DNA of 64,000 bases from SIG480 sp045636865 (GTDB taxonomy: Bacteria > Bacillota > Clostridia > Oscillospirales > JAAYXM01), in the NCBI GenBank assembly GCA_045636865.1, contig JAZTYJ010000004.1, positions 179,660 through 243,659 of the forward strand. The letters run 5' to 3'. Made by a program: the position numbers and the translations under genes. This document shows, piece after piece, positions 18,693 through 27,754 of this stretch. Positions within the stretch are counted from its first letter, which is position 1, and each line of letters opens with the position of its first letter. The notes below the pieces were generated by a model that made no database searches, had not been told where the DNA came from, and saw only the letters and a list, made by a program, of their open reading frames with translations.

Positions 18693-20438
18693 ATGGACAT
18701 TTTTGACGTATTATCTCTCATTGGTGGATTGTGTCTCTTTTTGTTTGGTATGGATATTATGGGACAAGCCCTTGAGAAAAGCGCAGGAAACAGCTTGCGA
18801 ACAGTCCTTGGAAGACTTACGAAAAACAAGCTTGCAGGACTTCTGACAGGACTTTGCGTTACAGCAGTGATTCAAAGTTCGTCTGCAACAACCGTTATGG
18901 TAGTTGGCTTTGTAAACTCATCTCTTATGACGTTGCGCCAGGCAATCGGCGTTATAATGGGAGCAAATATCGGAACAACGGTTACAGCCTGGATTCTCTC
19001 TCTCGGAGGAATCGAAAGCGATAATATCATTTTGTCGCTCCTCAAACCGACATCATTTACACCGGTTCTTGCACTTGTCGGCATAATCTTTTATATGTTC
19101 GTAAAAGATAAAAGAAAAAAAGATATAGGTATGATTTTCCTCGGTTTTGCAACGCTTATGTTTGGTATGGATGCAATGTCAGGTGCGGTTAAGGGATTAA
19201 AAGATGTTCCGGCATTTGCCGAACTCTTCATTATGTTCAAGAACCCGATTTTAGGCGTTGCAGCCGGTGCAATTCTTACAGCAGTTATTCAGTCAAGCTC
19301 CGCATCTGTCGGTATCTTGCAGGCACTTGCTGTTACAGGTAAGGTCAGCTACGGTGCTGCGATTCCGATTATCATGGGTCAGAATATCGGAACGTGTATA
19401 ACGGCAATTCTGTCGTCTTTTGGCGCAAACAGAAATGCAAAACGCGCAGCACTTGTGCACCTTGCGTTCAATATCTTAGGAACAGTTATTTGCCTTACGG
19501 TGTTTGCGATTGCAAAAGCTTTTGTGGAAATACCACTGCTTGATAAGGGCGCATCGCTTGCAGGAATCGCTGTTGCCCACTCGCTTTTTAATGTTGTATG
19601 TACAGCAATTCTCTTCCCGATGTCGGGACTTCTTGAGAAAATCGCAGTAAGGCTCATTCCTGATGCAAAGGGAGAAGAGAAAAAGGTTGAGATTGACGAG
19701 CGCCTTCTTCTTGCGCCGGCAATTGCGCTTGAGCAGTGCCACGCTCTTGCGGTTGAGATGTTTGATTCTGCGGCAGAAACTCTTCGCAGAGGTATAGAAT
19801 CATTTAGTGTGTATACAAAAGAGCTTTCAGATAAGGTTTATGAAAACGAAGAAATAACAGACCGTTATGAGGACCTTCTCGGAACATTCCTCGTAAAGCT
19901 CAGCGCACAGAACCTTTCAAAACGCGACAGTGCAGAAGCTGCAAAGCTTCTTAAGATGATAGGTGATTTTGAGCGAATTTCTGACCATGGAGTAAATCTT
20001 CTCAAATCTGCAGAGGAGCTTCGCTCAAAGTCGATGGCATTCACGGATGCAGCGATGTCTGAACTAGGCGTAATTTTCAATGCGGCAGACGAGATTTTGG
20101 GGCTTACTCGTGCAGCATTCGTTGAAAACAATATTGATTCGGCATATGCAATAGAGCCGGTAGAGCAGGTTATAGACGACATTAAGGAAATCTTGAGATC
20201 TCGCCATATCATAAGACTACAGCAAGGCGAATGTTCAATAGATGCAGGCTTTGTCTGGTCAGATATTCTTACAAATATAGGTAGAACGTCGGATCACTGC
20301 TCAAATATTGCAGGCTGTGTAATTGATATGGCAGATGAATCGTTCAATCTCCATGAAGCGATAAGAGCGTTCAGGGATAATGACGAAAGATTTAAAACAA
20401 AATATGAAGAGTACAGCTTGAAGTACAAACTCGGATAA
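18693..20438 (+). CDS. Na/phosphate cotransporter family protein with PhoU domain
   Basis: Sodium-dependent phosphate transporter of the NptA/YjbB type, 581 residues. Two inverted Na/Pi repeats each carry the QSSSA signature, at about 54 (QSSSATTVMVVGF) and 199 (QSSSASVGIL), within some eight membrane helices. After about residue 340 comes a cytosolic PhoU-like helical domain with two three-helix repeats, thought to regulate transport. It is transcribed alone from the promoter at 18623-18652. In other bacteria these proteins can also export phosphate, so direction is uncertain. Confidence 0.88.
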   Translation: MDIFDVLSLIGGLCLFLFGMDIMGQALEKSAGNSLRTVLGRLTKNKLAGLLTGLCVTAVIQSSSATTVMVVGFVNSSLMTLRQAIGVIMGANIGTTVTAWILSLGGIESDNIILSLLKPTSFTPVLALVGIIFYMFVKDKRKKDIGMIFLGFATLMFGMDAMSGAVKGLKDVPAFAELFIMFKNPILGVAAGAILTAVIQSSSASVGILQALAVTGKVSYGAAIPIIMGQNIGTCITAILSSFGANRNAKRAALVHLAFNILGTVICLTVFAIAKAFVEIPLLDKGASLAGIAVAHSLFNVVCTAILFPMSGLLEKIAVRLIPDAKGEEKKVEIDERLLLAPAIALEQCHALAVEMFDSAAETLRRGIESFSVYTKELSDKVYENEEITDRYEDLLGTFLVKLSAQNLSKRDSAEAAKLLKMIGDFERISDHGVNLLKSAEELRSKSMAFTDAAMSELGVIFNAADEILGLTRAAFVENNIDSAYAIEPVEQVIDDIKEILRSRHIIRLQQGECSIDAGFVWSDILTNIGRTSDHCSNIAGCVIDMADESFNLHEAIRAFRDNDERFKTKYEEYSLKYKLG

Positions 20439-20450
20439 ATATGTATAAAA

Positions 20451-20505
20451 GAGCTCCTTTCGGCAAAAAATGTGTAATAAACACAATGCCGGAAGGAGTT
20501 TTTTT
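20451..20505 (+). terminator. Terminator hairpin that contains the adh ribosome site
   Basis: Stem CTCCTTTCGGC (20454-20464) with GCCGGAAGGAG (20488-20498), one T-G wobble, an inner TGTGT/ACACA helix, then seven Ts. The 3' arm includes AAGGAG, which is also the ribosome site of the GTG start at 20506. Confidence 0.8.
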
Positions 20506-21564
20506 GTGAAGGGTTACGCAATGCGAAAAATCGGAGAGACAGGATGGGTAGAGAAGGAAAGACCGGTGTGTGGTCCGCTTGATGCAATCTGCCGTCCTCT
20601 TGCGCTTGCTCCGTGCACGTCGGATATCCATACCGTATGGGAGGGCGCACTCGGTGAGCGGCGCGATATGATTCTCGGACACGAGGCGGTGGGCGAGGTG
20701 GTTGAAATCGGAAACCTCGTCCGCGATTTTAAAGTCGGCGACAGAGTTTTAATAACCGCAATAACGCCGAACTGGGGAGATGTTGCGGCGCAGGGAGGAT
20801 TTTCGATGCACTCGGGCGGTATGCTTTCGGGGTGGAAGTTTTCTAACTTCAAAGACGGTGTATTCGCGGAATATTTCCACATAAACGAGGCGGATGCAAA
20901 CCTTGCACATATGCCTGACGGAATGGATATTGCGGCGGCGTGTATGATAAGTGATATGGTGCCGACCGGTGTTCACGGGGCAGAGCTTTGCGACATTGAA
21001 TACGGCGATAATGTTGCGGTTATCGGAATCGGTCCGGTAGGTCTTATGTCGGTCGCGGCATCAGCAATCCGGGGTGCTGCAAATATTTATGCCGTCGGCT
21101 CGAGAGAAAACTGTGTTGCACTTGCGCGCGACTTTGGTGCAACGGAAATAGTAAACTATAAAGATGGAAATATTGCTGACAGAATACTTGAGCTTACAGA
21201 TGGAAAAGGTGTCGACAAGGTTGTTGTTGCAGGCGGAAACAACGATACGTTCATCGATGCCGTCAGGATGCTCAAACCCGGTGGCATAATAGGAAATGTA
21301 AACTATCTCGGTGAGGGCGATTCTATCAAAATTCCGCGCATTGAATGGGGGTGCGGAATGGGGCACAAGCAGATAAGAGGAGGGCTTATGCCGGGAGGTC
21401 GCGCACGTGCAGAACGACTTGCAAGTCTTGTGATGGCGGGAAGGCTACATCCTGAAAAACTCGTTACACACGTCTTCCGCGGCTTTGAAAACGTCGAAAA
21501 GGCACTTATGCTTATGAAAGAAAAGCCGAGCGACCTGATTAAACCGCTTGTTATAGTAGATTAA
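20506..21564 (+). CDS. Zinc-dependent secondary alcohol dehydrogenase
   Basis: Medium-chain dehydrogenase/reductase of the Thermoanaerobacter/Clostridium secondary alcohol (isopropanol/2,3-butanediol type) group, 352 residues, normally NADP(H)-linked. Catalytic zinc ligands are the Cys of APCTSDIHT near 37 and the His of LGHEAVGE near 59. The acidic third ligand follows in ISDMVPTGVHGAE near 150. The Rossmann motif GIGPVGLM is near 174. I chose the GTG at 20506 (KGYAMRKIGE) because related proteins begin KGFAM and AAGGAG is 7 bases upstream. It is a single gene whose translation may depend on opening the upstream hairpin. Confidence 0.9.
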   Translation: MKGYAMRKIGETGWVEKERPVCGPLDAICRPLALAPCTSDIHTVWEGALGERRDMILGHEAVGEVVEIGNLVRDFKVGDRVLITAITPNWGDVAAQGGFSMHSGGMLSGWKFSNFKDGVFAEYFHINEADANLAHMPDGMDIAAACMISDMVPTGVHGAELCDIEYGDNVAVIGIGPVGLMSVAASAIRGAANIYAVGSRENCVALARDFGATEIVNYKDGNIADRILELTDGKGVDKVVVAGGNNDTFIDAVRMLKPGGIIGNVNYLGEGDSIKIPRIEWGCGMGHKQIRGGLMPGGRARAERLASLVMAGRLHPEKLVTHVFRGFENVEKALMLMKEKPSDLIKPLVIVD

Positions 21565-21585
21565 TGCAAAAATCGGGGAAATCTC

Positions 21586-21614
21586 TTGACTTTTTGCAGA
21601 AATTAAAGTAAAAT
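21586..21614 (+). promoter_or_regulatory. Promoter of the pheST T-box leader
   Basis: TTGACT (21586-21591), 17 bp, TAAAAT (21609-21614). Transcription would start near 21621, just before the leader RNA. Confidence 0.72.
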
Positions 21615-21620
21615 TATCAT

Positions 21621-21871
21621 TAGACTATGAAGGTGTGTAAGTAGCCACCGTAAGCCTGTATAAGAGAGCGAAAATCAAAGGCTGTGAGTTTTCGCTACGG
21701 GTCGGTTTGGTGAATTTCAGCATTGGAGTCTTCTGCGAAAGCCAAAAAGGTATAAGCAGGGTGACGGCGCACACGAAATTGCGCTCACAAAGTGCAGAAT
21801 TTATTTCTGAATTTGGGTGGTACCGCGGGTAGATTATCGCTCGTCCCGATTAATCGGGGCGAGCTTTTTTT
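21621..21871 (+). promoter_or_regulatory. T-box riboswitch (tRNA-Phe) with terminator
   Basis: Leader RNA that senses uncharged tRNA-Phe. The T-box sequence TGGGTGGTACCGCGGG is at 21814-21829. The downstream terminator stem GCTCGTCCCGAT with ATCGGGGCGAGC spans 21839-21864 and is followed by Ts. The Stem I base pairs GACT (near 21624) with AGTC near 21730, an AGTA motif lies on the 5' side of the specifier loop, and the 3' side reads GGTGAATTTCA with codon TTC at 21716-21718, as expected for phenylalanine. Binding of uncharged tRNA would favour the antiterminator and transcription of pheST. Confidence 0.95.
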
Positions 21872-21898
21872 AATTTTCTAAAAGAAAGGAAAATGATT

Positions 21899-22951
21899 AT
21901 GTCAGAAAAAACAAATGAACTCAAGGCGTCGTTTTTGGCAGAGATTTCAGCCTGCTCATCAATGGATGCTCTTGAAGAGATCAGAGTTAAATATCTCGGC
22001 AAAAAGGGACTTGTTACGGATCTTCTCAAGGATATGAAGAACTTGTCACCTGAAGAGAAAAAGACCTTTGGTCAGGCTGTCAACGTCTTGAAAGAAGAGG
22101 TTGCAGAAAAGATTTCGGAGAAGAGAGAGAAGCTTCACCTTGAAGAAATCGAGAGAGAAAATAACCTCATGCCGGAGTTTGATATCTCAACTCCGCCCGA
22201 GCTCTCTCGCGGTTCATATCATCCGATTACTCTTGTTCAGCGCAGATGTGAAGACATCTTCAGAACAATGGGATTCACTCTCGAGGATTACAGCGAAATA
22301 GTTACAGACTATGAGTGCTTTGAATCTCTCAACATCCCGAAGGACCATCCGGCCCGCGATATGCAGGATACATACTATCTTGAAAACGGCCAGCTTCTCA
22401 AAACACAGACATCTGCGGCGCAGAATGCTATCTATAAGAAATATAAGGATGCTCTCATAAATGAGGGCAAGCCCATCCGTGCAATCTTCCCGGGACGTTG
22501 CTTCAGAAACGAGGCAACCGATGCGTGCCACGAAAACACCTTCTTCCAGATGGAAGGCGTTATGGTTGATAAGGATATTTCGATTTCAAACCTCATCTTC
22601 TTTATGAAGACGATGCTTTCTGAAGTTTTTCAGAAGGAAATCAAGGTCCGTCTCCGTCCGGGATTCTTCCCGTTCCTTGTGCCGGGATTTGAACTTGACA
22701 TTTCCTGCCTCATCTGTGGCGGTGAGGGATGTCCGTCATGTAAGCACAGCGGCTGGCTTGAGCTTTGTCCGTGCGGAATGATTCATCCGGAAGTTTTAAA
22801 GGCAGGCGGAATCGACCCCGAAGAGTACACAGGCTTTGCCTTCGGTCTCGGTCTTACACGCCTTGCAATGATGAAGTACGGTGTTCGCGATATTCGTGAT
22901 CTCAACTCGGGAAGCTTAAAGAGCCTATCCCAGTTTACCGACGATAAGTAA
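21899..22951 (+). CDS. pheS: Phenylalanyl-tRNA synthetase alpha subunit
   Basis: Catalytic subunit of the alpha2-beta2 enzyme charging tRNA-Phe, 350 residues. An N-terminal coiled coil (about 1-90) precedes the class II core: motif 2 GRCFRNEATDACHENTFFQ near 202 and motif 3 GLGLTRLAMMKYG near 321. Between them is a cysteine-rich zinc-like insertion (CLICGGEGCPSC), common in Firmicutes PheS. The ATG at 21899 has AAAGGA 8 bases upstream; an in-frame ATG at 21893 is too close to that site. It is controlled by the T-box and followed by pheT 18 bases later. Confidence 0.97.
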   Translation: MSEKTNELKASFLAEISACSSMDALEEIRVKYLGKKGLVTDLLKDMKNLSPEEKKTFGQAVNVLKEEVAEKISEKREKLHLEEIERENNLMPEFDISTPPELSRGSYHPITLVQRRCEDIFRTMGFTLEDYSEIVTDYECFESLNIPKDHPARDMQDTYYLENGQLLKTQTSAAQNAIYKKYKDALINEGKPIRAIFPGRCFRNEATDACHENTFFQMEGVMVDKDISISNLIFFMKTMLSEVFQKEIKVRLRPGFFPFLVPGFELDISCLICGGEGCPSCKHSGWLELCPCGMIHPEVLKAGGIDPEEYTGFAFGLGLTRLAMMKYGVRDIRDLNSGSLKSLSQFTDDK

Positions 22952-22969
22952 GAAAGGAGAATTAAGAAT

Positions 22970-25330
22970 ATGTTTTTATCAATGAACTGGATTTCGGACT
23001 TTGTTGATTTGTCCGGACTTGACAAGCTTGAGCTTATCAAAAAATTCTCCCTTTCTACTGCGGAGGTTGAAAACGAAATTTTCTTTAAGGGAAGCGACCT
23101 TTCGGGAGTTGTTGTTGCAGAAATTATGTCAGTTGAAGACCATCCCGAATCAAAGAAGCTTCACCTTCTCAAGGTAGACGCAGGTAACGGTGAGCTCACA
23201 GACGTAGTATGCGGCGCACCGAACGTCCGCGTCGGAATGAAAACTGCTTTTGCAAAGGTTGGCGCAAAGCTCGGTGAAATCGAAATTTCTCCGCGAAAGC
23301 TTGCAGGATATACATCTTTTGGTATGTGCTGCTCTGAAAACGAGCTTGGTATCGGCGATTCTCACGCGGGAATTATGGATATCTGCGAGGATGTCGCAAA
23401 CGGCACGGACATCAAAGAACTTTACGCTATCGACGATATTATCTTTGAGGTAGACAACAAGTCGCTCACAAACCGCCCCGACCTCTGGGGACACTACGGC
23501 ATCGCACGTGAGTTTGCCGCAATCGCAGGCAGAGAGCTCCGTCCGCTTGAGGTTGCAGACCTTTCAAAATATGAAAGTCTTGAGAAGCTTGATCTCAGGA
23601 TTGAGGACGAGCTTTGCCGCAGATACTCCTGCATCCGTTTTGAAAACATCACAAAGCACGTAAGTCCGCAGAATATGCAAATCCGACTTTTCTACTGCGG
23701 AATGCGCGGAATAAATCTCCTTGCAGACCTCACAAACTACCTTATGCTTGAAATGGGACAGCCGATGCACGCGTTCGATTCAAGAAAGGTGGATAAGCTC
23801 CGCATAAAGAGATTTGATACGGCGTTTAAGTTCACGACACTCGACAACATCGAGCGCGATATTGACGAGAATACACTTATGATCTGCAATGGCGACACAC
23901 CTGTTGCAATCGCAGGTATTATGGGCGGTCTTGATTCAGAGATTGTTGATGACACAACTTCACTCACTCTCGAATCAGCCACATTCGATGCGGCATCTAT
24001 CCGCAAGTCGACTGTTCGTCTTGCACATAGAACAGATGCTTCAATGCGCTATGAAAAGAGCCTTGATCCCGAGATGACGGTTCCGGCAATCGCTCGCTTT
24101 GTCAAGCTCCTTTGCGATATTGACAGCGGCGCAGTTGTTACAAGCGCGCTTACCGATGAGTATAAGAAGAAGTATGACGATATCTCTCTTTCATTTGATA
24201 AAAACTTCGTAAACCGTTATACCGGTATCGAAATTTCAAACGAGCAGATCGTAAAAACGCTTTCTTCTCTCGGTTTCGGAGTTAAGAACGACGGCGATTC
24301 ATTCACGGTAGATGTTCCGTCATGGCGTGCAACAAAGGACGTTACGATAAAGGCTGACATCATCGAAGAAATAACACGAATTTACGGTTATGACAACTTC
24401 GAGATAAATACAGCACGCGCTCCGCTTTATCCGGTTCGCCCGGAGGTTGAAAAGACGGACGAAGACAGAATCAAGGACCTTCTCGTAAAGCGATTTTCTC
24501 TCCACGAGCTTCACTCATATCTCTGGCAGTATTACGATGAATACAAGGATCTCGGAATCGAAATTGAGGAGAATGTTGAGCTTGTAAACGCAACAAACCC
24601 GAACATCAAAACTCTCCGCCGTTCTATCGTTCCGACACAGCTTTGCCAGGTTAAGTACAACACGGCATATGCACCTGATTTCGGTGTGTTTGAAATCGGA
24701 AGAACGGTTAACGGACTTAAGTCCGACAACCTCTGTGATGAGAAGAAGATGCTTGCGATAACTCTCTTCTCAAAGACCAAGGATATGGAAAAGCTCTATA
24801 TCGAGCTTCGTGATATGCTCGCGGTTATTACTGATGAGATAAAGCATCTTCCGCTTACCTTCAAAAAGCTTGACGAAAAGAGCTCGTACAAGCATCCGAA
24901 GAACTTAAATGCAATCTACTGCGGCGATGTAAAGCTCGGCGAAATCGGCATCGTAAATGCACAGGTTTCAAAAAAGATTGACAAGAAAGCAAACATCGTA
25001 TTTGCTGAAATCGACGTAGAGAGCTTTGCAAAGCTTGAAAATGCAAGCATTTCTTATGAGGAGCCGTCAAAGTATCCTGAAATCGAAATCGACCTTTCAT
25101 TTGTCTGTGATAAGTTCTCACAGATTTCAGATGTAATATCCGATCAGAACTGTCCGCTTATCAAGGGTGTTCGCGTTGCAGATACATACTCTGACGAAAA
25201 CGGAAAGTCAATAACCGTAAGAATCGTATTCTCTCATAAGGAAAAAACACTTACGCGTGAAGAGGTTATGGACGTTGCAGATGCAATCATCCGAGACCTT
25301 GAAAAGCAGGGAATCGCACTTAAGAAATAA
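22970..25330 (+). CDS. pheT: Phenylalanyl-tRNA synthetase beta subunit
   Basis: Partner of PheS with the editing site and tRNA-binding domains, 786 residues, close to the usual length. Order: N-terminal segment, tRNA-binding EMAP/OB domain at about 40-150, B3/B4 editing domain (about 205-370), B5 domain (about 395-470), core-like domain, and the C-terminal FDX-ACB anticodon-binding domain (about 690-786, with VRIVFSHKEKTLTREEV near the end). AGAAAGGAGA lies before the ATG. A strong terminator follows. Confidence 0.97.
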   Translation: MFLSMNWISDFVDLSGLDKLELIKKFSLSTAEVENEIFFKGSDLSGVVVAEIMSVEDHPESKKLHLLKVDAGNGELTDVVCGAPNVRVGMKTAFAKVGAKLGEIEISPRKLAGYTSFGMCCSENELGIGDSHAGIMDICEDVANGTDIKELYAIDDIIFEVDNKSLTNRPDLWGHYGIAREFAAIAGRELRPLEVADLSKYESLEKLDLRIEDELCRRYSCIRFENITKHVSPQNMQIRLFYCGMRGINLLADLTNYLMLEMGQPMHAFDSRKVDKLRIKRFDTAFKFTTLDNIERDIDENTLMICNGDTPVAIAGIMGGLDSEIVDDTTSLTLESATFDAASIRKSTVRLAHRTDASMRYEKSLDPEMTVPAIARFVKLLCDIDSGAVVTSALTDEYKKKYDDISLSFDKNFVNRYTGIEISNEQIVKTLSSLGFGVKNDGDSFTVDVPSWRATKDVTIKADIIEEITRIYGYDNFEINTARAPLYPVRPEVEKTDEDRIKDLLVKRFSLHELHSYLWQYYDEYKDLGIEIEENVELVNATNPNIKTLRRSIVPTQLCQVKYNTAYAPDFGVFEIGRTVNGLKSDNLCDEKKMLAITLFSKTKDMEKLYIELRDMLAVITDEIKHLPLTFKKLDEKSSYKHPKNLNAIYCGDVKLGEIGIVNAQVSKKIDKKANIVFAEIDVESFAKLENASISYEEPSKYPEIEIDLSFVCDKFSQISDVISDQNCPLIKGVRVADTYSDENGKSITVRIVFSHKEKTLTREEVMDVADAIIRDLEKQGIALKK

Positions 25331-25337
25331 CAAACGC

Positions 25338-25377
25338 AAAAAAGAAGAAAACCTTCCGGTTTTCTTCTTTTTTTCTT
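25338..25377 (+). terminator. Terminator of pheST
   Basis: Perfect 13 bp stem AAAGAAGAAAACC (25341-25353) with GGTTTTCTTCTTT (25358-25370), a TTCC loop and a long T-run. Confidence 0.88.
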
Positions 25378-25381
25378 TTCA

Positions 25382-25409
25382 TTTGAGAAAAAATGTGGTA
25401 TTATATAAT
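25382..25409 (+). promoter_or_regulatory. Possible promoter of the tagA-RluA operon
   Basis: A perfect TATAAT at 25404-25409 with a poor -35 (TTTGAG at 25382-25387, 16 bp spacer), about 40 bp before the first gene. Confidence 0.45.
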
Positions 25410-25447
25410 GTAGAAAATTATTTCCTATAAAGAAAAGGGGAAATTGA

Positions 25448-26179
25448 ATGTACGAAAAAATATCTATTTATAAAACTGCTTATGATAATGTTACTCTTTC
25501 AGAGGCGGCAACGCTTGCAAGAGAACTCATGGAAGAAGAAAAAAACCATATCGTTGTTACTCCGAATGCAGAAATTGCATATCTTGCCGCAAATGACGAC
25601 CGACTTGGACAAACCATCAACGCTGCAGATATCGTTGTTGCAGACGGTGTTGGAGTTGTTCTCGCGTCGAAGATTTACGGCACACCCGTAAAGCAGAAGG
25701 TAGCGGGGGTTGAACTCGGTGAAGAGGTCTTGAAGTTTGCATCAGACGAAAAGATTCCCGTGTTTTTCCTTGGCGCAAAGCCGGGTGTTGCTGAGCTTGC
25801 GGCGGCACGTATGTCTGAAAAGTATATAAATTTAAACTTTGTCGGCTTGCGCGACGGTTATTTTGAAGACAGCGAAGAGGTTGTTGACGAAATTAACCGA
25901 AGCGGCGCGAAAATCCTTTTTGTCTGCCTTGGTGCGCCGAAGCAGGAGCTCTGGGCGGCAAAGTATCAGGAATCGCTTGAGAACGTGCGTCTTACACTTT
26001 GTCTTGGCGGTGCGCTTGATTCCTATGCGGGGACAGTAAAACGCGCGCCCGAGATATGGATAAAGCTCGGCCTTGAGTGGTTATACCGTCTCATTAAAGA
26101 ACCGCGCAGATTCAAACGAATGCTCGCACTTCCGAAGTATATGTTCGCTGTTATTTTCGACAGCATAAGAAAGAGGTAA
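25448..26179 (+). CDS. WecG/TagA/CpsF family glycosyltransferase
   Basis: Likely N-acetylmannosaminyltransferase acting on undecaprenyl-diphospho-GlcNAc, the committed step of wall teichoic acid or related polymers (TagA type, GT26). The 243 residues show VVTPNAEIAYLA near 37, with the T/N pair that binds substrate, the catalytic aspartate in ADIVVADGVGVV near 62-73, and FVCLGAPKQELWA near 158. Amphipathic C-terminal helices (RFKRMLALPKYMF) mediate membrane association. It opens the packed operon that ends at 32817; the acceptor sugar is inferred. Confidence 0.88.
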   Translation: MYEKISIYKTAYDNVTLSEAATLARELMEEEKNHIVVTPNAEIAYLAANDDRLGQTINAADIVVADGVGVVLASKIYGTPVKQKVAGVELGEEVLKFASDEKIPVFFLGAKPGVAELAAARMSEKYINLNFVGLRDGYFEDSEEVVDEINRSGAKILFVCLGAPKQELWAAKYQESLENVRLTLCLGGALDSYAGTVKRAPEIWIKLGLEWLYRLIKEPRRFKRMLALPKYMFAVIFDSIRKR

Positions 26180-26184
26180 TTCAA

Positions 26185-26859
26185 ATGTTGGGTAAGCTGA
26201 TTACCATTGAGGGTACAGACTGCTCGGGAAAATCAACCCAGCTCGAGCTTCTTGCAGAAAGGCTTAAGCGTGAAGGCGTTGATTTTCGAAAAATCGGATT
26301 TCCGCGATACGACAGCGAGTCATCAGCTCTTGTCAGGATGTATCTCGGAGGAGAGCTTGGTGAGAACGTAAGCAGTATAAACCCATACGCGGCATCGAGC
26401 TTTTTTGCGGTTGACCGTGTCGCGTCATACATAAAGGAATGGAAGGATTATCTCCTCGGCGGCGGTTGTGTCATTCTTGACAGATACACAACATCAAACG
26501 CAATTTACCAGGCAAGCAAGCTCCCTGAGGGTGAGCGCGAGACGTTCTGCGACTGGCTCTTTCATTTTGAGTATGAGCTTCTGGGTTTGCCTGCTCCGGA
26601 TGCGGTTGTCTTTCTCGATATGCCGCCCGCATCTGCAGAAAAGCTTATGCGAAACCGCGATGAAAAAGAAGATATCCACGAGCGCGACAAGGAATATCTC
26701 AAAAAATGCTATAATTCCGCAGTATCTCTCTCGGAGAGATACGGTTGGCAGAGAATATCCTGTGTGGATAATGAAAGAATAAAGACAAGAGAAGAAGTTC
26801 ACGAAGAAATTTTCGACAAAATCACAAAGATACTTGCAGAAGGAAAGACAAATGCTTAA
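26185..26859 (+). CDS. tmk: Thymidylate kinase
   Basis: Phosphorylates dTMP to dTDP. The P-loop is EGTDCSGKST at about 9-18, the substrate segment FPRYDSESS follows near 39, and the DRY motif (ILDRYTTSNAIYQASKL) is near 97-113. The LID region RNRDEKEDIHE (about 157) has its arginines. At 224 residues it has the usual size. It starts 5 bases after the tagA-like gene and ends 8 bases inside the next gene. Confidence 0.92.
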   Translation: MLGKLITIEGTDCSGKSTQLELLAERLKREGVDFRKIGFPRYDSESSALVRMYLGGELGENVSSINPYAASSFFAVDRVASYIKEWKDYLLGGGCVILDRYTTSNAIYQASKLPEGERETFCDWLFHFEYELLGLPAPDAVVFLDMPPASAEKLMRNRDEKEDIHERDKEYLKKCYNSAVSLSERYGWQRISCVDNERIKTREEVHEEIFDKITKILAEGKTNA

Positions 26860-27754
26860 TTTCAGACCTCTCAAAAAAGAGGATTTTCCAATAGCTTCAC
26901 CGCGTATGTACGAAGCGGCTTTCGGCACAACCGAAAGCTCTTTTGTAACGCTCTATATGTGGAAAGACCTCTATAACTGTGAAATCTGCATCGACGGCGG
27001 AGATGTGTTTTTCAGAAGCGTCGGTGAGGATTTTGCTTCTTACCTTTTTCCGTATGCAGACGATTTGAGGTCTGCGATGGATAAGATATACGAAACGGAA
27101 GAGGCAAGAGGTTCAAAATCTGTAAAGCTGCATAGCGTTACAGACGAAATGAAAAGGCGCCTTGCAGAAGCTTTTGGAGATGAAATCAGTTTTACTGAAA
27201 GGCGAAAAAGCTTTGATTATATTTACAGCTCTGAAGCTCTTTCAACACTTTCGGGAAAGAAGCTTCACCAGAAGAGAAATCACGTAAATAAGTTTGAGAA
27301 AAAGTATGAAGGACGCTATACGTATTTGCCGCTTGTGAAGGAGGATACAGACGAAGTCCTCACCTTTCAGAAGAAGTGGGCGGAGTCGGCAAAGTTCAAA
27401 AACGGAGCAGAAACTCTTGAGTATGAATCAGGTGCGATAGAGAGGCTTTTTGAGAACTTTGAGGAGTTTTCGCTTCTCGGCGGAGTGCTTCGGATAGACG
27501 GAGAGATTGTTGCATACTGCCTTGCAAACCGGGTGTGCCGCGACGTTATTGGCGTTATGGTCGAAAAGGCGGATTACATGTTCGACGGTGCATATCAGAT
27601 GATAAACAAATGCTTTGCAACGCAGGTTAGAGACACCGTTAAATATTTAAACCGCGAGGATGATCTCGGGATAGAGGGGTTGCGTCGTGCAAAGCTCTCG
27701 TATTATCCCGAAACACTTATAAGAAAGTATAATGCAGTATGGAAGAGAAAATAA
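26852..27754 (+). CDS. DUF2156 / phosphatidylglycerol lysyltransferase-like domain protein
   Basis: A 300-residue soluble protein with the tandem GNAT-like fold of the DUF2156 family, the fold also used by the catalytic part of MprF and by FemX-type enzymes. Seen here are YIYSSEALSTLSGKKLHQKRNHVNKF near 125-150 (a typical basic stretch, listed by its ends), a FQKKWAES segment and an EKADYMFDGAYQMINKCFA segment near 240. No membrane helices are present, so it is not a full MprF. I start it at the ATG at 26852, overlapping tmk by 8 bases behind AAGGAAAG. Function in this organism is unknown. Confidence 0.78.
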   Translation: MLNFRPLKKEDFPIASPRMYEAAFGTTESSFVTLYMWKDLYNCEICIDGGDVFFRSVGEDFASYLFPYADDLRSAMDKIYETEEARGSKSVKLHSVTDEMKRRLAEAFGDEISFTERRKSFDYIYSSEALSTLSGKKLHQKRNHVNKFEKKYEGRYTYLPLVKEDTDEVLTFQKKWAESAKFKNGAETLEYESGAIERLFENFEEFSLLGGVLRIDGEIVAYCLANRVCRDVIGVMVEKADYMFDGAYQMINKCFATQVRDTVKYLNREDDLGIEGLRRAKLSYYPETLIRKYNAVWKRK

